NCBI GenBank assembly: GCA_965249185.1
Contig: CBDFLS010000002.1
Coordinates: 1,922,001 to 1,986,000, forward strand
Direction: 5' to 3'
DNA length: 64,000 bases
Source of the DNA: CBDFLS01 sp965249185
GTDB taxonomy: Bacteria; Chloroflexota; Dehalococcoidia; Lucifugimonadales; Australimonadaceae
Both the position numbers and the translations under genes were made by a program. Positions 40,243 through 49,476 of this stretch are shown here, piece by piece (position 1 is the stretch's first letter; each line of letters begins with the position of its first letter). Below the pieces are notes generated by a model. That model was not told where the DNA came from. It saw only the letters and a list, made by a program, of their open reading frames with translations, and ran no database searches.

Positions 40243-41285
40243 CCACCATTCTCGTTACCGGCGGCTGCGGCTTTATCGGGAGTCACTTTGTTGAACTGCT
40301 GCTCGGTTCGACAGATTGGCGGGTAGTGAACCTGGATAAGCTAACGTATGCGGGGAATCCCCAGAACTTGGCTGGAGTCCGGGAGAGCGAGCGATACCGT
40401 TTTGTGAAGGGTGACATCGCAGATCGGAAGTGCGTTGAGGAGCTGTTCGATGAGGAACGCCCCGACCTTGTCGCCAACTTTGCCGCGGAGTCTCATGTGG
40501 ACCGCAGCATACTGGACGCCTCAGTATTTCTTCGTACAAATGTTGAAGGGACACATACGCTGCTTGAGGCCGCCCGTAAGCACAAGGCGCGCCGTTTCCT
40601 CCAGGTCTCAACCGACGAGGTCTATGGGGATATCGAAGGTAAGGAATCGTGCCGAGAGGATGCGTCGTTGTTGCCGAGCAGCCCTTACGCCGCCAGCAAG
40701 GCCGCCGCCGACCTGTTGGCCTTAGCGTATCAGCGAACCCACGACGTGCCGCTGTTGATCAGCCGGAGTTCGAATGTCTATGGCCCTCGGCAGTTCCCAG
40801 AGAAGTTGATACCTTTATTGATAAGGAAAGCGCTAGCCGGTGAGGCGCTTCCGATCTATGGAGATGGCGAGCAAAAGCGACATTGGCTTTACGTTACAGA
40901 CAACTGCCGTGCGCTGTTGGCGTTGATGGCGGCTGATGGTCTGGAGGGAATCTATAACGTGGGCCACGATGAACAGCGCTCCAATCTGGAGATCGTCCAG
41001 CTGGTGTGCGCCGCGCTGAGCAAAGAGACTGGGCTGAGGGAGGACCAATTTACGAACCTGGTCACGCTTGTCGCCGACAGGCCCGGTCACGATCGTCGAT
41101 ATGCCATGGATTCGACAAAAGTGGCGCGGGAGACCGGCTGGGCTCCGACGACGAGTTTTGACGCAGGGCTCACGGCTACGGTGCGGTGGTATCTTGCCAA
41201 CCCATCCTGGGCAGAGGGCGCCATGACGGGGGAGAACCGTCAGTTCTTTGACAAGGTGTATAACCGAAGGTGGGAAAATTCCTAA
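40239..41285 (+). CDS. rmlB: dTDP-glucose 4,6-dehydratase
   Basis: A 348-residue NAD-dependent dehydratase. TGGCGFIGSHFVELLL binds NAD, HVDRSI and STDEVYGDIE are RmlB signatures (the DE pair is catalytic), and YAASKAAADLL gives YxxxK. GTG 40239 overlaps the rmlC stop (GTGA). It converts dTDP-glucose to the 4-keto-6-deoxy intermediate of dTDP-rhamnose. Confidence 0.96.
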   Translation: MTTILVTGGCGFIGSHFVELLLGSTDWRVVNLDKLTYAGNPQNLAGVRESERYRFVKGDIADRKCVEELFDEERPDLVANFAAESHVDRSILDASVFLRTNVEGTHTLLEAARKHKARRFLQVSTDEVYGDIEGKESCREDASLLPSSPYAASKAAADLLALAYQRTHDVPLLISRSSNVYGPRQFPEKLIPLLIRKALAGEALPIYGDGEQKRHWLYVTDNCRALLALMAADGLEGIYNVGHDEQRSNLEIVQLVCAALSKETGLREDQFTNLVTLVADRPGHDRRYAMDSTKVARETGWAPTTSFDAGLTATVRWYLANPSWAEGAMTGENRQFFDKVYNRRWENS

Positions 41286-41286
41286 T

Positions 41287-42150
41287 ATGATGAAAGTCGC
41301 AGTCGTCGGCTGCACGGGCCAGCTCGGGACAGACCTCGTCAAGGTTCTCACGGCGGGAGGGGAGCATTCTGTGGTCCCCATAAGTCATGAGGAGGTGGAC
41401 TGCACTGACTCGGAAGCAACTCGAAGAGCGCTTGGTGATGCCGCGCCTGATGCGGTGGTCAACTGCGCCGCCTTTGTGCGCGTGGATGATTGTGAGGACC
41501 ACCCCGAAGAGGCGTTAGCCATCAACGTCCTTGGCTCGTTGAATGTCGCGCGCGCCTGTGCGGAGAGCGGAACACTTTGCGTCTACGTGAGCACTGATTA
41601 CGTTTTTGATGGCGGGAAAGGCTCTGCATACACGGAGCGGGATACTCCGCTGCCGATTAATGTCTATGGGACATCCAAGCTGGCAGGGGAGTACATGGTG
41701 CGGCAGGCGGCCAAGGATTGGCTGATCGTGCGCACCTCCAGCCTCTTCGGCATCACGGGAGCTCGGGGCAAGGGCGGCAATTTCATCGAGACGATTCTCT
41801 CTCGCGCTCGGGCTGGTCAGCCGCTGAATGTTATCGACGATATTCGCATGTCGCCGACCTATACGGTTGATGCGGCTCAAGCGCTTGCGCGGCTCATTTC
41901 GGATGGGACAACGGGTGTGGTGCATGTGGCTAACAAGGGCACATGCTCCTGGTATGAGCTTGCCAAAGCGGCGGTGGAGCGGGTGGGGATTCCCGTGGAT
42001 GTGGCCCCGGTGCCGGCTTCCACCTATCCGTCCAAGGCACAACGCCCGAGGGATTCATCGCTGGCGAGCGATCGGCTGTCCGCCGGAGATACACCTCGGC
42101 TGTGGCGGGAGGCGCTAGAGGCGTACCTACGCGAGAAGGGGCATATCTAG
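41287..42150 (+). CDS. rmlD: dTDP-4-dehydrorhamnose reductase
   Basis: A 287-residue reductase completing dTDP-L-rhamnose. VVGCTGQLGTDLVKVL is the nucleotide motif, VNCAAFVRVDDCE and YVSTDYVFDGGKG are family blocks, and YGTSKLAGEYMV supplies Tyr and Lys. The start ATG 41287 is one base after the rmlB stop. Confidence 0.94.
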   Translation: MMKVAVVGCTGQLGTDLVKVLTAGGEHSVVPISHEEVDCTDSEATRRALGDAAPDAVVNCAAFVRVDDCEDHPEEALAINVLGSLNVARACAESGTLCVYVSTDYVFDGGKGSAYTERDTPLPINVYGTSKLAGEYMVRQAAKDWLIVRTSSLFGITGARGKGGNFIETILSRARAGQPLNVIDDIRMSPTYTVDAAQALARLISDGTTGVVHVANKGTCSWYELAKAAVERVGIPVDVAPVPASTYPSKAQRPRDSSLASDRLSAGDTPRLWREALEAYLREKGHI

Positions 42151-42197
42151 CAAGCAGCCTCGGAGCCCGGGAGGTCCGGGCGGAACTGGAGCGAGAC

Positions 42198-42878
42198 GTG
42201 CTTTCAGTCGTCCTTAGAACAAAGAACGAATCGCAGTGGATCGGGCGCTGTCTCAGCGCTCTCTCCGCGCAGAACTATCCGGCGGTTGAGATCATCGTGG
42301 TGGACAATCAGTCCGTGGATGGGACGCTGGACATCATCGGCCGGTACGATTGCAAGGTGCTGAGCATTAGCGATAAGGACTTTACGTTTGGCCGGTCCCT
42401 CAACTTGGGGATACGGGAGTCATCGGGGGAGTATGTGGCTATTCTCTCGGGCCATTGCATCCCCGTGGATGACCAGTGGCTGAGTATGCTGCGAGCGGGG
42501 TTCCTCGATGAGTCCGTTGCCGGCGTCTATGGGCGCCAGTTGCCGTTGCCGGATACCTCTCCCTATGACAAGCGGGACTTGTGGACCACGTTCGGTATTG
42601 AGCAAAGGGTGCAGCATCAAGACTTCTTCTTTCACAATGCCAACTCCATAATCCGCCGCGCAGTGTGGGAGGAGATACCCTTTGACGAGGAGATCGCCGG
42701 AGTTGAGGACAGGGAGTGGGCGAAAGAGGTCATCAGATGCGGGTATCAGATCGTGTATCAGCCGTTGGCAAGCGTCTTCCACTACCATGGCATTCATCAC
42801 GGGCGCAACGAGGAACGCTCGACGCGAGTCGCCAAGGTGATTGAGCTTATTCAGCAGCGAGGCCGCTCGCATGCCTAA
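42198..42878 (+). CDS. Family 2 glycosyltransferase
   Basis: A GT-A glycosyltransferase of about 226 residues. VLRTKNESQWIGRCLSALSA begins the fold, IIVVDNQSVDGT is the nucleotide-binding strand, and a GHCIP segment stands where the DxD motif is expected (no classical DxD). FHNANSIIRRAVWEEIPFDE and GVEDREWAKEV are typical acceptor-side blocks with the catalytic ED. GTG 42198 has GGAG 6 bases upstream; the frame extends 32 codons further into rmlD. It has no membrane segment. Confidence 0.87.
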   Translation: MLSVVLRTKNESQWIGRCLSALSAQNYPAVEIIVVDNQSVDGTLDIIGRYDCKVLSISDKDFTFGRSLNLGIRESSGEYVAILSGHCIPVDDQWLSMLRAGFLDESVAGVYGRQLPLPDTSPYDKRDLWTTFGIEQRVQHQDFFFHNANSIIRRAVWEEIPFDEEIAGVEDREWAKEVIRCGYQIVYQPLASVFHYHGIHHGRNEERSTRVAKVIELIQQRGRSHA

Positions 42879-43581
42879 CGATCTCCACGTGGTCTCCATT
42901 ATTCCCGCCAGGGGGGGCTCCAAAGGCATTCCGAGAAAGAATGTGCGTGTCGTTGGTGGGAAGCCGCTGGTCGCTTGGAGTGTCGAAGCATCGCTGAAGT
43001 GCGCGCTCATCGACCGAACGATCGTCTCCACCGACGATGAGGAGATTGCGGGAGTGGCCCGTGAGTATGGGGCGGAGGTGCCCTTTATGCGGCCCGCTGA
43101 GCTCGCCGCGGACCGGGCCGGCACCGAGGGTGTCCTGCAGCACGCGGTGGACTGGCTGGAGCAGAAGGATGGGTACCGGGTTGATATTCTCGTCTTTCTT
43201 CAGCCGACGGATATATTTCGCAAGCAGAGCTGGGTGGGGGAAGTGGTCCAGGCCCTCATGGATGATCCGGGTTTGGAATCGTGCTTTGTGGGGTATGAGA
43301 CCTACAAGAACTTCTGGCAGGTCCGTGATGGAGCGTTTGTCCCGTTGAGCCATCGGGGCTACGGGCCTCGGCAGACCAAGTCGAGCGTTATTCGGGAGGA
43401 CACGGGGCTCGCGTGTGCCTCCAGAGCTGAAGTTATCAAGGCGGGCAAGCGGGTCGGCGATAGGGTGAAGATCATCCTCACCGATGAGTTTGCCTGCGGG
43501 ATCGATGTGCAGTACCCCTTTGACCTCTTCCTAGCGGAGAAGGTGATCACTGAGTGGGGGCTTAAGCCGAATTGGGACTGA
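42871..43581 (+). CDS. Acylneuraminate cytidylyltransferase (NeuA-like)
   Basis: A 236-residue CMP-sugar synthetase. The CTP-binding motif IIPARGGSKGIPRKNVR is complete, followed by GKPLVAWSVEASL and STDDEEIAGVA. Family members activate nonulosonic acids such as sialic or legionaminic acid. ATG 42871 overlaps the GT2 stop by 8 bases. Together with the NeuB-like gene it suggests an ulosonic acid in the glycan, but the sugar identity is unknown. Confidence 0.88.
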   Translation: MPNDLHVVSIIPARGGSKGIPRKNVRVVGGKPLVAWSVEASLKCALIDRTIVSTDDEEIAGVAREYGAEVPFMRPAELAADRAGTEGVLQHAVDWLEQKDGYRVDILVFLQPTDIFRKQSWVGEVVQALMDDPGLESCFVGYETYKNFWQVRDGAFVPLSHRGYGPRQTKSSVIREDTGLACASRAEVIKAGKRVGDRVKIILTDEFACGIDVQYPFDLFLAEKVITEWGLKPNWD

Positions 43582-43604
43582 AGAGGGAGGGTCGGTTCAT
43601 CGAT

Positions 43605-44297
43605 ATGCGAGTCCTAGCGATTATTGCGGTCCGCAGCTGCGACGGCGAGGTGAATGGCAGCCCCGTTGTGCTTTCGAACAAGCCGCTGTTGGCGTACGCG
43701 GTTGAAGCATCATTGGCGAGTGAGTCCGTGGACCGAACAGTGGTCACGACGGATAGCCCGTCGCTGCGGGACCTGGCCGTCGGTCTAGGGGCGGAGGCAC
43801 CCTTCCTGAGACCCGCCGAGCTGGCGGCGCCGGGAGTGGGGCTGAATGAAGTCCTGCAACATTGTCTGGCGTGGCTCGAAATCAACGACGATTATCTACC
43901 GGACATCGTTGTTTGCCTGGAGGTGTCCCATCCCCTGCGGCCAGAAGGGCTCATCGATCAGGTGGTTGGGGTTTTGGAGGACAACCAGTTGGACACGGCG
44001 TTCACTGTGTACGAAGAGCGGCACGCATTCTGGCAACTGGACCCGTACGGTGAGCCGCACCGGGTCGGAAGCGAAGAGATGGGGGCTAGAAGCGGCGCTC
44101 AGCCGTTATATCGCGAAGTTGCCGGCCTCGTGTTGGCCTGCCGTGCGGACCTCATCCGCCAGGCGAAGCGTGTTGGAGACAACGTAGCCATTGTGCCTAT
44201 TCACGAAGCCTACGCTTTGGTAGATACCCAGGACCCCCTCGGCCTGGTGTTGGCTGAGCACATACTGAGTCGGGGCGGTCTCATCTCAAGCAACTGA
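43605..44297 (+). CDS. Second NeuA-like protein with a lost CTP-binding motif
   Basis: A 230-residue paralogue of the gene just upstream, with the same order of elements (NKPLLAYAVEASLASESVDRT in part, VTTDSPSLRDLAV, FLRPAELAAPGV, TAFTVYEERHAFWQLD). Where the first copy has RGGSKGIPRKN, this one reads VRSCDGEVNGSPV, so the CTP loop is not recognisable. It may bind a related sugar, regulate or partner the first copy, or be decaying. The frame is otherwise intact over its whole length, which argues against simple decay. Confidence 0.78.
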   Translation: MRVLAIIAVRSCDGEVNGSPVVLSNKPLLAYAVEASLASESVDRTVVTTDSPSLRDLAVGLGAEAPFLRPAELAAPGVGLNEVLQHCLAWLEINDDYLPDIVVCLEVSHPLRPEGLIDQVVGVLEDNQLDTAFTVYEERHAFWQLDPYGEPHRVGSEEMGARSGAQPLYREVAGLVLACRADLIRQAKRVGDNVAIVPIHEAYALVDTQDPLGLVLAEHILSRGGLISSN

Positions 44298-44337
44298 CAG
44301 GGCCGCAATTCACAAGTAGGGGGAACGATCGGAGCCT

Positions 44338-45447
44338 ATGAAAACCGCATTAATCCTAGGGAGTGGAATGGCAGGGTCTACCGCTGCTTTCTTGCTGAAG
44401 AAGCGGGGATTCCAGGTGACAGTTTTGGAGGGCGATGGTCACGCGGGGGGCGGTGTCTGGACACGCTACTACGCAGGCCATCCCCATACGTTCGGTCCTC
44501 GCATCTTCTTCTCCAAGGATGAGCAGGTTATTGAGCTCTTGACCAGCCTCATAGAGATACGGGAGTTCTTCACACGGGCTTGGACGTTCGTTGAAGAGGA
44601 CCAGCAGCTATACCATTATCCGCTGCAATATGCGGACCTCCCCACTATGCCAGATTACGACCAGGTCCGTGAGGAGCTGGACGAGCGGGAGGGGAAGACG
44701 CCAAGCACGGACGACTTTGAGGCCTATTGGCAAAGCGCCATTGGCCCGACCTTATACGGTAAGTTTGTGAGGGACTACTCGAAGAAGATGTGGGGAATCG
44801 AGTCAAACCGACAGCTAACCGCCAATTGGGACTGGGTAAATCGAGGCACCCCGATCCGCGATGGCGACGACCGGCTATACACCGACCAGTTCCAGGGCTA
44901 TCCCCGGGACCCGCGTGGATACAATGGCTATTTCGAGAGGGCCCTGGAGGGATGCGATGCCCGGTATGGGTGCAGAGTCCAGAGATTCGATCCCGACCGG
45001 GGCGTCGTCCACTCCGACCAGGGAGAACTCACGGCTGACGTCATCATAAATTCTGTCCACGTCGATGCGCTGTTCGGCTTCGAATTCGGGAGATTGCAAT
45101 ACTCGGGGCGGCAGTTCATCCCCCTCTGGTTGCCGGTTGAGCATGCGTTGCCCGAGGACGTCACGTGGATCCACTACAGCGGCAAGGAAGAGCACACTCG
45201 GGTCACGGAGTTCAAGAAGATTACGGGATACAAGTCGGAAAGCACGTTGCTGGGGCTGGAGGTGCCGTCGAACCGGGGGAGATACTACCCGGTGCAGACT
45301 CCTCCGGAGGTTACGCGTTACCAGGAATACACAAAGCTATTCCCGCGTAACTTCTCCTCCATTGGAAGACTGGGGACGTTTCAATACAAGGGAATTCCCG
45401 ATGCGATACGTGATGCAATCGACGCGGTGGACGAGTTGACGAGTTGA
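44338..45447 (+). CDS. glf: UDP-galactopyranose mutase
   Basis: A 369-residue FAD enzyme that contracts UDP-galactopyranose to UDP-galactofuranose. ILGSGMAGSTAAFLLKKRG is the FAD motif at residues 6-24; HTFGPRIFFSKDEQV, the RDYSKKMWGI segment and YPVQTPPEVTRYQEY near residue 320 match the family. It implies galactofuranose in the polysaccharide. The ATG has GGGGGAACGATCGG upstream but no strong ribosome site. Confidence 0.88.
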   Translation: MKTALILGSGMAGSTAAFLLKKRGFQVTVLEGDGHAGGGVWTRYYAGHPHTFGPRIFFSKDEQVIELLTSLIEIREFFTRAWTFVEEDQQLYHYPLQYADLPTMPDYDQVREELDEREGKTPSTDDFEAYWQSAIGPTLYGKFVRDYSKKMWGIESNRQLTANWDWVNRGTPIRDGDDRLYTDQFQGYPRDPRGYNGYFERALEGCDARYGCRVQRFDPDRGVVHSDQGELTADVIINSVHVDALFGFEFGRLQYSGRQFIPLWLPVEHALPEDVTWIHYSGKEEHTRVTEFKKITGYKSESTLLGLEVPSNRGRYYPVQTPPEVTRYQEYTKLFPRNFSSIGRLGTFQYKGIPDAIRDAIDAVDELTS

Positions 45448-46340
45448 CCAGGGCAGTTATCACGGGAGGGGCGGGTTTCATAGGGTCGCATGTTGCCGAC
45501 CTTCTTCTCTCGGAGGGGTGGGAGTTGATCGTTATCGATGACCTCTCCACGGGTAACCCAGCCAACCTGGACCCCAGGGCGGAGCTTGTAGAGGGCAGCA
45601 TCCTTGATACGGACTTGCTGAAGCGGCACTTTGCCGGGGCGGATTATGTGTTCCATCTTGCGGCGCTTCCACGGATTCAGCCCTCTTTCGATTCGCCGGT
45701 GGAGCATGAACGAATCAATGTGGAGGGCACGATCAGCTGCCTCCTGGCGGCCAGGGAAAATCGGCAGCTCAAAAAATTCGTGCTTTCGTCTTCGTCGGCG
45801 TGCTACGGCACTCCCAGTGAGCTCCCAACCACCGAGCTGGCGGCTATCTCGTGCACGAACCCTTATGCGCTACAAAAGTACACGAGCGAGCAATACGGCC
45901 TGATCCTTGGCAGACACTTCGGTATACCCCTGGTGTCTCTGCGCTATTTCAACGCCTATGGCCAGAGGTCTTTTAACCCAAAGAATCCGTTTAACGCCTA
46001 TAGCTCCGTGATTGGCGTTTTCCATCGGCAAAAAAAAGAGGGGAAGCCGCTGACCGTAACGGGAGATGGAAAGCAAGCGCGAGATTTCGTGCATGTGTGG
46101 GACATTGCCCAAGCCAACCTATTGGCCGCGCTGTCCGATAAGGAATTCGAGGTGTTTAACGTCGGATCGGGCACTTCCGTATCGATAAATGAATTGGCCG
46201 GGTTGTTTGGAGGCCCCATAACCTATATCCCTGAGCGCAAGGGCGAGGCGCTCATAACTTGGGCGGATATCTCCAAGATCAGCGCGGAGCTCGGCTGGGA
46301 GCCTCGGATCACTCTCTCCGAGGGCATGCGGAATCTTTAG
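45444..46340 (+). CDS. NAD-dependent nucleotide-sugar epimerase/dehydratase
   Basis: A 298-residue extended short-chain dehydrogenase. TGGAGFIGSHVADLLL binds NAD, LSSSSACYGTPSELP is the Ser region, and YALQK the Tyr-Lys pair. VTGDGKQARDFVHVWDIA is the usual sugar-binding block. UDP-glucose 4-epimerase activity is plausible and would feed the mutase upstream. The TTG start overlaps the glf stop by four bases. Confidence 0.85.
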   Translation: MTRAVITGGAGFIGSHVADLLLSEGWELIVIDDLSTGNPANLDPRAELVEGSILDTDLLKRHFAGADYVFHLAALPRIQPSFDSPVEHERINVEGTISCLLAARENRQLKKFVLSSSSACYGTPSELPTTELAAISCTNPYALQKYTSEQYGLILGRHFGIPLVSLRYFNAYGQRSFNPKNPFNAYSSVIGVFHRQKKEGKPLTVTGDGKQARDFVHVWDIAQANLLAALSDKEFEVFNVGSGTSVSINELAGLFGGPITYIPERKGEALITWADISKISAELGWEPRITLSEGMRNL

Positions 46341-46399
46341 TGGGCTGCAACCCAAACGCGAATCTGTAAAGTCTCGACCAATTAAAGGATCTCTTAGCT

Positions 46400-47524
46400 G
46401 TGGACAGCAACACTTCCTTCTACGAATCGCCGGCGGACATGCCCAAAAGCGCCCGGGCCTATTGGGGCGCTATCAGGGAGCGGTATACCTACGACGACAT
46501 CAGTGGCGCTTTGGAGTCCCTCAAGGGCCTTCGCGTTCTCGTGCTGGGCGACCTGGTGATAGACGAGTATTGTTATTGCCGCGTATCCGGGACCGTGAGC
46601 AAGGCCCCCGTGCTGGCGGCGATTTACGAGGGCATGCAGCGGATGCTGGGTGGGGGAGGGGTTATCGCGCGCCATGCCGCGGAATTGGCTTCTGAGGTTC
46701 ATTACGTAGGCACGGTGGGTGCCTTGGACCAGGGCCACGATGAGCTGACGACAATTCTCGAGAACGAGGGCATCACTTCCAAGTTGATAACGTGGCCGGG
46801 GACCCACACCGTGACGAAGCGTCGTTATATAACCGGCGGGTACCCGAACCCCCTCGAATCTTCACCGCATGGAGCCGGCGTTGACCGTAGCATTCGGCTC
46901 TTCGAGATCGGTTTCATGGCTACAACCCCCTTGCCTAAACAGGTGGAGGAGGAGTTGTGTGCGTACCTGAGCGATATGGCTCCAAAATACGATGTGGTTA
47001 TCGTCGCCGATTTTGGCCACGGTCTGATATCACAGAAGGTGAGAGAAACTATCAGTGCCCGCGCCAATTGGTGGTCGGTCAACGCGCAAACGAACTCATC
47101 CAATTTCGGGTTCAATAGGATTACGAAGCATGCCAAGGCGGATTTTGTATGTATCGACGAGCTGGAGGCGAGGCTTCCCTCCGGTGATAGAACGAGCCGG
47201 CTAGGGGATATTGTGCAAGGGCTCCGGGAGTCTCTCGAATGCAGCAGTATCATGGTGACAAGGGGCAAAGAGGGACTGGTGCTCTTTAATGGCCGCGAGG
47301 CCCACGAGGCTCCTGCTTTGGCGAATAGGGTGGTGGACACCGTTGGGGCCGGCGATGCAGTCCTGGCCATGGCCTCTCTCTGTAAGGCGCGTCACCTTGA
47401 TGAGGAGCTCGTGGTGCTGCTGGGCTCCTGCTCGGGGGCATTGGCGGCATGGCAGGTAGGTAATCAGGCGCCGGTCCGCAAGTCTCGGTTGCTGGGCTAC
47501 GTCGAAAGCGCTCTGTCCCTGTAG
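46400..47524 (+). CDS. PfkB-family sugar kinase, HldE/RfaE-kinase-like
   Basis: A 374-residue kinase. VLVLGDLVIDEYCYCRVSG begins the ribokinase fold (about residue 45), and VVDTVGAGDAVLAMASL has the catalytic Asp. The arrangement resembles the kinase half of HldE, which phosphorylates heptose-7-phosphate at C1. The flanking gmhA, gmhB and nucleotidyltransferase genes support that role. The first 40 residues are an N-terminal extension. GTG 46400 is the start. Confidence 0.85.
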   Translation: MDSNTSFYESPADMPKSARAYWGAIRERYTYDDISGALESLKGLRVLVLGDLVIDEYCYCRVSGTVSKAPVLAAIYEGMQRMLGGGGVIARHAAELASEVHYVGTVGALDQGHDELTTILENEGITSKLITWPGTHTVTKRRYITGGYPNPLESSPHGAGVDRSIRLFEIGFMATTPLPKQVEEELCAYLSDMAPKYDVVIVADFGHGLISQKVRETISARANWWSVNAQTNSSNFGFNRITKHAKADFVCIDELEARLPSGDRTSRLGDIVQGLRESLECSSIMVTRGKEGLVLFNGREAHEAPALANRVVDTVGAGDAVLAMASLCKARHLDEELVVLLGSCSGALAAWQVGNQAPVRKSRLLGYVESALSL

Positions 47525-47567
47525 GTGTGCAGTTGGGAAGCCGGGTTATGAGGCACCGGAGAGGAAC

Positions 47568-48143
47568 ATGATTCCCAGGCAAGTGGCCAAGGACTATATC
47601 GATGATCTCCGTAGGGTGCTTGGAGAGCTCTCCCTGACGGCTCTGGCCCAATTCCTAGAGCTGTTGAAGGAGGCGCATCAACAGGACAAACAGGTTTTCC
47701 TCATCGGAAATGGAGGGAGCGCGGCGACCGCGTCGCACATGGCCAACGATATGGTCAAGGGAGTGGCGGTGTACGGAGGGCATGGGTTCCGCGCGCACTC
47801 ACTTACCGACAATGTCGCTCTGTTCACGGCCATCGCCAACGACCACGGCTACAACCAGGTCTTCGCGGACCAACTGACCACGCTTGCGAAGCCGCGAGAC
47901 CTCTTAATCGTGATATCAGGCAGTGGCAACTCTCCGAACATCTTAAGAGCGCTTGAGCGGGCATCCGAGATGGGGCTGGCTACGGTGGGTCTTCTAGGGA
48001 AGGGTGGGGGGAAAGCCGCCGGGCTTGTGGACCTTGCGATCATCGTCCCGTCCGACGACTACGGGCCCATTGAGGATGCGCATATGATGATCGATCATCT
48101 GGTAATGACTTACTTTCAGCACCTCCAGCGGCCTCAGGGCTGA
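47568..48143 (+). CDS. gmhA: Sedoheptulose-7-phosphate isomerase
   Basis: A 191-residue SIS-domain isomerase making D-glycero-D-manno-heptose-7-phosphate, the first step of NDP-heptose synthesis. FLIGNGGSAATASHMANDMVK in part contains the sugar-binding Ser, ISGSGNSPNILRAL the second SIS loop, and PIEDAHMMIDHL the catalytic Glu/His helix. It starts 43 bases after the kinase. Confidence 0.93.
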   Translation: MIPRQVAKDYIDDLRRVLGELSLTALAQFLELLKEAHQQDKQVFLIGNGGSAATASHMANDMVKGVAVYGGHGFRAHSLTDNVALFTAIANDHGYNQVFADQLTTLAKPRDLLIVISGSGNSPNILRALERASEMGLATVGLLGKGGGKAAGLVDLAIIVPSDDYGPIEDAHMMIDHLVMTYFQHLQRPQG

Positions 48144-48147
48144 CAGC

Positions 48148-48723
48148 ATGAGCCGTCCGGGTGTGTTTTTGGACCGGGATGGAGTCCTTATAGAGGATGC
48201 CCACTTGCTCGATCACCCCGACGATGTACGGCTGTACCCATCCGCACCCAAGGCGGTCCGAGAGCTTCATGGCGCCGGCTTCACGGTTGTGGTCGTGAGC
48301 AATCAGACGGTTGTCTCCAGGGGGCTCGCATCGCTAGCCGATGTGGAGGCAGCCAACGAGCGCATTCAAAGGCTGCTGCTGCAGGCATCGAGCGAGAGAA
48401 TCGACAGGTTCTATATCTGTCCACACCATCCATCGGCCACGCTTCCTGAATATCGCATCGATTGTGAGTGCCGGAAGCCACGTCCGGGCCTGCTGCTCCG
48501 AGCCGCGGAGGAGATGGACCTGGACCTGGTGGCGAGCCACATGATCGGAGACAGGCTCTCCGATATCGTCGCCGGCTCTAGGGCCGGCTGCAAAACTATC
48601 CTCGTGGAAACGGGGATGCACAATGCGCCGCCCATCGAATCTCCAGACGCGGCGTGGGACGTGAAACCTGATGTGGTCTGCGCTGACTTGGGTGAGGCGG
48701 CCGACTGGATTCTTGGAAACTAG
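48148..48723 (+). CDS. gmhB: D-glycero-D-manno-heptose 1,7-bisphosphate 7-phosphatase
   Basis: A 191-residue HAD phosphatase of the histidinol-phosphatase type. FLDRDGVLIEDAHLL is motif I, VVVVSNQTVVSRG motif II, ICPHHPS with CECRKPRPG the structural zinc loop and Lys, and MIGDRLSDIVAG motif IV. It removes the C7 phosphate after the kinase acts. It begins 4 bases after gmhA. Confidence 0.92.
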   Translation: MSRPGVFLDRDGVLIEDAHLLDHPDDVRLYPSAPKAVRELHGAGFTVVVVSNQTVVSRGLASLADVEAANERIQRLLLQASSERIDRFYICPHHPSATLPEYRIDCECRKPRPGLLLRAAEEMDLDLVASHMIGDRLSDIVAGSRAGCKTILVETGMHNAPPIESPDAAWDVKPDVVCADLGEAADWILGN

Positions 48724-48726
48724 CTG

Positions 48727-49476
48727 ATGAAGGCGCTAGTGCTCTGTGGAGGATTGGGAAAACGTTTGGGAGCCCTCACGCGAGAAACGCCCAAGCCCAT
48801 GCTGCAGATAGCGGACCGGCCACTGCTTGCTTACACGCTTGAGTATCTCGTAGCCAATGGGTTCGACCAGATCGCCATCAACCTCCACTTCAGGCCGGAG
48901 GTGATCACGGGCTACGTGAGCGATGGATCACAGTTCGGCGCGCACGTTCACTACTCCTACGAGGACACACTGTTGGGGACCGCCGGAGCCGTAAAGCGGC
49001 TCGAAGACTACTTCGGTACTGACCGGCTGTTTCTCGTTGTCCATGGAGACTTGCTCATCGATCAGGACCTAGCGGCGATGGTGGAGGGCCACCAGTCCCA
49101 TGGAGCCATCGCGACCCTGCTGTTGCATCAGCGGGCGGGGTCCAACAGTCTCATAGACATGGACGGCAATGGCCGCATCACCGATCTCCTCGAGCGACCC
49201 TCAGAGAAGGAACGCAAGGAGCGGCCATATCCCTGGGTTAATTCCGGGCTTTATCTTTTTGGCCCCCGGATATTCTCTTACATCCCTCCCGGAGAGCCAG
49301 TGGACTTTCCGAAAGGTGTGTTCCAAAGAATATTCGGGCTGGAGCCGCTGTTCGGTTTCCCGCTCACCGGCTACCGGTGCGCCATCGACTCGGCCGACCG
49401 GTATAAGGAGGCCGCTCTAGCGGTACAGAGCGGCAGCTATGCCGTCCCGAAGACCTCGTTACGAGGAGGGAATTAA
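48727..49476 (+). CDS. Heptose-1-phosphate nucleotidyltransferase (HddC-like)
   Basis: A 249-residue nucleotidyltransferase: LVLCGGLGKRLGALTRETPKP is the NTP loop, VVHGDLLIDQDL the metal site and WVNSGLYLFGPRIF the sugar site. In this context it most likely makes GDP- or another NDP-D-glycero-alpha-D-manno-heptose, as HddC does. It starts 3 bases after gmhB and its 3' end may overlap the next gene by 38 bases. Confidence 0.87.
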   Translation: MKALVLCGGLGKRLGALTRETPKPMLQIADRPLLAYTLEYLVANGFDQIAINLHFRPEVITGYVSDGSQFGAHVHYSYEDTLLGTAGAVKRLEDYFGTDRLFLVVHGDLLIDQDLAAMVEGHQSHGAIATLLLHQRAGSNSLIDMDGNGRITDLLERPSEKERKERPYPWVNSGLYLFGPRIFSYIPPGEPVDFPKGVFQRIFGLEPLFGFPLTGYRCAIDSADRYKEAALAVQSGSYAVPKTSLRGGN

